Shown: positions 32,668 through 35,139 of the stretch, one piece after another
Numbering within the stretch: position 1 is the first letter of the stretch
Layout of the letters: each line of letters opens with the position of its first letter
Assembly (NCBI GenBank): GCA_964633145.1
Contig: CAZWFE010000024.1
Location: 1-35,139, forward strand
DNA from: CAJXSD01 sp964633145
GTDB taxonomy: Bacteria; Pseudomonadota; Alphaproteobacteria; Rhodobacterales; Rhodobacteraceae
Length of the DNA: 35,139 nucleotides
Reading direction: 5' to 3'
Made by a program: the position numbers and the translations under genes
The notes under the pieces: model-generated
Database searches by the model: none
What the model was told of the DNA's origin: nothing
What the model saw: the letters and a program-made list of their open reading frames with translations, nothing else

Positions 32668-33881
32668 TCATAGGTACGCTTGTCCTCGATCACCAGACCA
32701 TCACGCGGCAACGCACCTGGCGCGGCCAGTTCAATTTGACCTTTCAACTTTAATGTCGCCGCAATGGCAGGTGCAAAAATATCAGCATCCGTTTGTGTGG
32801 TTTCAATCCGAACTGTCATGTGGTCCATTTCACCTTGACGGGTAACAACAACACGCGCACGCAAGATCCCATCATGCGCATCGACCAAAGCCGCCACCTG
32901 TTCCGGTCGCACAAACATGCCTTTGATCTTGGTGGTTTGATCCGCGCGCCCCATCCAACCCTTGATCCGTTGGTTTGTCCGTCCACACGGGGAAACGCCA
33001 GTCATCACCGCAGATAAATCACCCGTTGCAAAACGGATCAATGGGTAATCAGGGTTCAAAGATGTGACAATGACTTCACCGACTTCACCATCCGGTACCG
33101 GTTGCCCCGTCCCAGGGGTGCAGATTTCGACAATAACACCTTCGTCTACAATCATGCCCTCTTGTGCAGGACTTTCATAGGCCACATTGCCCAAATCCGC
33201 AGTCGCATAATTTTGCAAACACAGAATACCCCGATCCATATATTCCTGACGCAAAGACGGAAACAACGCCCCACCCCCAACAGCAGCCTTGGTAATACCC
33301 AAAGGAACGCCCATTTCGTCAGCTTTATCCAAAATCACCTTTAGATAATCCGGCGTTCCAGCATAAGCGGTCGTGCCAATATCGACAGCGGCGCGGACCT
33401 GCAATTCAGTTTGCCCCACACCCGCAGGAACAACCGCCGCACCAACCGCGCGCGCGCCGTTTTCAAATATCATACCAGCTGGGGTCAGATGATAACCAAA
33501 GCAATTTTGGACAATATCACCATGGCCGACACCCACCGCATTCAAAAACCGACCGATACGCCACCAATCATGCGTCGTCCCGCCGGGTTCATAAATGGGC
33601 CCAGGCGATTGAAAAATATGCGAATAGGCATGCGTATCCAATGCACCATAACCGCCCAAAGGGTTACCAACGGTTTGTTTCTGCGTCAGCTCAGATTTGC
33701 GCAAAACCGGCAATGTTGCCAGCTCAGCGCGCGATGTGATGGCGTCCGCATCGACATCCATCAGGGCCTCACCATAGCCTGTCAACGCTTTGGCCCGTGC
33801 AATTTGTTGTGGCAAATCACGCGCCAAATCCGCAGATCTTTGATCATCGCTGCGTGTTTCAAGGTGATCGTAAAAACCCAT
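32664..33881 (-). CDS. PaaK-like AMP-binding ligase (phenylacetate-CoA ligase family)
   Basis: The protein has about 405 residues, taking the ATG at 33881 (MGFYDHLETRS). A frame reaching 33896 adds five residues that fall inside a short repeat. The adenylate-forming fold shows FQSPGPIYEPGGTTHDWWR, GYHLTPAGMIFE, the acidic RFATGDLS motif and GRADQTTKIKGMFVRP, as in PaaK-type ligases that activate an aromatic or other carboxylic acid to its CoA thioester. Next to liv-type transporter genes it may activate the imported acid. The substrate is unknown. Confidence 0.88.
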   Translation of the reverse strand: MGFYDHLETRSDDQRSADLARDLPQQIARAKALTGYGEALMDVDADAITSRAELATLPVLRKSELTQKQTVGNPLGGYGALDTHAYSHIFQSPGPIYEPGGTTHDWWRIGRFLNAVGVGHGDIVQNCFGYHLTPAGMIFENGARAVGAAVVPAGVGQTELQVRAAVDIGTTAYAGTPDYLKVILDKADEMGVPLGITKAAVGGGALFPSLRQEYMDRGILCLQNYATADLGNVAYESPAQEGMIVDEGVIVEICTPGTGQPVPDGEVGEVIVTSLNPDYPLIRFATGDLSAVMTGVSPCGRTNQRIKGWMGRADQTTKIKGMFVRPEQVAALVDAHDGILRARVVVTRQGEMDHMTVRIETTQTDADIFAPAIAATLKLKGQIELAAPGALPRDGLVIEDKRTYD

Positions 33882-33889
33882 AGTCTCGT

Positions 33890-33912
33890 CTTTCATTTTT
33901 GCTTAAATACTC
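33890..33912 (+). repeat. Degenerate copy of the post-pyk repeat
   Basis: The plus strand reads CTTTCATTTTTGC then TTAAATACTC, differing at 2 of 23 positions from the copy at 26611-26633 (minus strand). It lies in the gap between livF and the PaaK-like gene and overlaps the upstream ATG of the latter (33894-33896). This favours the second ATG as the real start. Confidence 0.45.
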
Positions 33913-33944
33913 AATCGCTCCGCATTTTTCACGCGGACCAAAGA

Positions 33945-34772
33945 TTATGATAGCCAACGCTTACGACGACGATAACTGCGTACATCACGAAATGATTTAC
34001 GTCCCTGATCTGACATACCCAAATAAAATTCTTTCACGTCAGGATTTTCACGTAATTCGGCCGCAGGTCCGTCCATCACCACACGGCCAGATTCCAAAAT
34101 ATATCCATAATGCGCATAGCGCAGGGCGACATTTGTATTCTGTTCAGCTAACAGAAATGTAACGCCTTCATTCTCGTTTACGGTTTTTACAATCTCAAAA
34201 ATTTGCTCGACCAATTGCGGCGCCAATCCCATAGAGGGTTCGTCCAACAAAATTGTTTCAGGCCGCGACATCAATGCACGACCAATCGCACACATCTGCT
34301 GTTCACCACCCGACGTATAACCAGCCTGTGATTTTCTGCGTTCTTTCAAGCGTGGAAAATAATCATATACCATTTGCAAATCTGCTTCGATCGCACCTTT
34401 GCCATCGGTTCGGGTATAGGATCCAGTCAACAGGTTTTCCTCGACTGTAAGGTGTTCAAAACAATGGCGTCCTTCCATGACCTGAATAACGCCGCGACGC
34501 ACCATATCTGCGGGATCCATATTATCAATACGGTCATTTTTATACTTGATAGATCCCTTGGTCACTTCGCCACGTTCTGAATGCAGCAGACTCGATACCG
34601 CCTTAAGCGTCGTCGTCTTTCCAGCGCCATTTCCGCCCAGCAAAGCTGTGATTTTGCCCTTGGGCACTTTTAGGGACACGCCCTTTAACACCAAAATTAC
34701 GTGATTATAAATCACTTCGATGTTGTTCACTTCCAAAAGCGTTTCTGTCGTTTCGTGTCCTGTGTCCAGCAT
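33945..34772 (-). CDS. livF: Branched-chain amino-acid-type ABC transporter ATP-binding protein LivF
   Basis: This 275-residue ATPase has Walker A GNGAGKT (47-53), signature SGGEQQM (154-160) and Walker B LLDEP (175-179). It resembles LivF, one of two ATPases in the hydrophobic amino acid uptake family. The C-terminus carries an unusually basic tail (RRRKRW). It lies between the substrate-binding gene (upstream) and the PaaK-like ligase (downstream). The permeases and LivG are not in view, so this cassette may transport something other than branched-chain amino acids, such as aromatic acids. Confidence 0.94.
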   Translation of the reverse strand: MLDTGHETTETLLEVNNIEVIYNHVILVLKGVSLKVPKGKITALLGGNGAGKTTTLKAVSSLLHSERGEVTKGSIKYKNDRIDNMDPADMVRRGVIQVMEGRHCFEHLTVEENLLTGSYTRTDGKGAIEADLQMVYDYFPRLKERRKSQAGYTSGGEQQMCAIGRALMSRPETILLDEPSMGLAPQLVEQIFEIVKTVNENEGVTFLLAEQNTNVALRYAHYGYILESGRVVMDGPAAELRENPDVKEFYLGMSDQGRKSFRDVRSYRRRKRWLS

Positions 34773-34803
34773 GATATCTCTTTCAATTTGGCAAATGGAA
34801 AAC

Positions 34804-34829
34804 TGGCCCCCACAAAACTGTGAGGGCCA
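34804..34829 (-). terminator. Intercistronic hairpin between substrate-binding protein and livF
   Basis: On the minus strand TGGCCCTCACA pairs with TGTGGGGGCCA (one G-U pair) around a 4-nt loop and is followed by GTTTTCC. It lies just after the substrate-binding gene's stop. Such partial terminators commonly let the binding protein be expressed above the downstream ATPase; that is inferred here. Confidence 0.65.
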
Positions 34830-34835
34830 AAGATC

Positions 34836-35139
34836 TTAGTTACATCCAGGTGTGATGTTGTTTTCCGCTGCAAATGCTGCGGAATCTTCTTCGATCAATG
34901 GGTTCAAAATATCTTGATCGGATTGTTCAAACCCAGTGATCAAGCCCCATGATTTCGCAGAGGCATCCCACTGCGCAACCGCAACCAAGCCGTCGCCACC
35001 GTGGTTTTGGCAGCTGACATTAAAGCTGGGTCCAAACCCTGGCAGACCAAGAGAGGCCATTTTCGCTTCGGTGATTTCCAGCGCTTCCATACCGTCACGC
35101 ATTTGCGCAGGTGTGATCGCGCTCACGCCGTGGATGCCT
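34836..35139 (-). CDS. ABC transporter substrate-binding protein, C-terminal part
   Basis: About 100 C-terminal residues are visible and the frame is open at the window edge, so the gene is partial. ITPAQMRDGMEAL, the single SCQNHGGDG block and WDASAKSW match the C-terminus of periplasmic Leu/Ile/Val-type (type I) binding proteins, with two cysteines (C ~61 and the penultimate residue) that could form a disulfide. An in-frame GTG inside the region is not a real start. It is the first visible gene of the liv-type cassette. Confidence 0.85.
   Translation of the reverse strand, partial: GIHGVSAITPAQMRDGMEALEITEAKMASLGLPGFGPSFNVSCQNHGGDGLVAVAQWDASAKSWGLITGFEQSDQDILNPLIEEDSAAFAAENNITPGCN

Noticed and set aside
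1..35139. Search for CRISPR arrays, prophage, transposases, integrases and toxin-antitoxin pairs
   Set aside because: No regularly spaced repeats, integrase or transposase motifs, or paired small toxin-antitoxin frames were found. The only tRNA shows no attachment-site duplication inside the window.

Overview
This window looks like a chromosomal segment from a marine alphaproteobacterium of the Rhodobacterales (roseobacter-type). The evidence is gene content: PutA without a DNA-binding domain next to an Lrp-type PutR, MeaB, COQ9, a PCu(A)C copper chaperone, PPK2, DUF1244, and a liv-type ABC cassette beside a PaaK-like ligase. Base composition is close to even by eye. The genus cannot be fixed from sequence alone. 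Most of the window is housekeeping sequence. I see no phage, insertion sequence, CRISPR array or toxin-antitoxin system.

Layout. 1-4.8 kb: tRNA-Leu(UAA), then divergent putR/putA for proline catabolism, and a rhomboid-family gene whose start codons lie in the loop of a perfect 11-bp hairpin. 4.8-8.3 kb: suhB, a DUF2177 membrane protein, an exported DsrE-like protein, a likely copper operon (DUF2946-like protein, PCu(A)C chaperone, low-molecular-weight phosphatase), and rpmB with a good promoter and terminator. 8.5-12.8 kb: meaB, an exported DUF3108 protein and the helicase hrpB. 12.8-14.9 kb: a quinone oxidoreductase translationally overlapping COQ9, then rpsU with a strong terminator. 14.9-18.6 kb: an AT-rich orphan gene, ppk2, and a GMC oxidoreductase co-directional with an Lrp-type regulator. 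That regulator diverges from ald (18.7-19.9 kb), which converges on mscL.

20.4-28.1 kb is the most interesting part. It is a leftward translation cluster: pyk, rpmI-rplT, then pheS, a fused glutamine amidotransferase-ASCH protein, pheT and ytoQ. Between the rplT terminator and pheS there is a 30-codon reading frame with a strong ribosome binding site and two perfect hairpins. This is the place where enteric bacteria carry the pheM leader peptide. The amidotransferase-ASCH fusion inside pheST, with the nucleoside-enzyme-like ytoQ behind it, suggests an uncharacterised nucleoside-related function expressed with phenylalanyl-tRNA synthetase.

28.2-30.2 kb: a DUF1244 gene, the decayed start of a MATE efflux gene (internal deletion plus frameshift), and a gltX. 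30.3-35.1 kb: a Tat-exported metallo-beta-lactamase-fold protein, a DadA-like FAD oxidoreductase, a PaaK-like CoA ligase, livF, and the C-terminal end of a substrate-binding protein that runs off the window. A short repeat of a kind I recall from Rhodobacteraceae occurs after pyk, and a degenerate copy lies in front of the PaaK-like gene.
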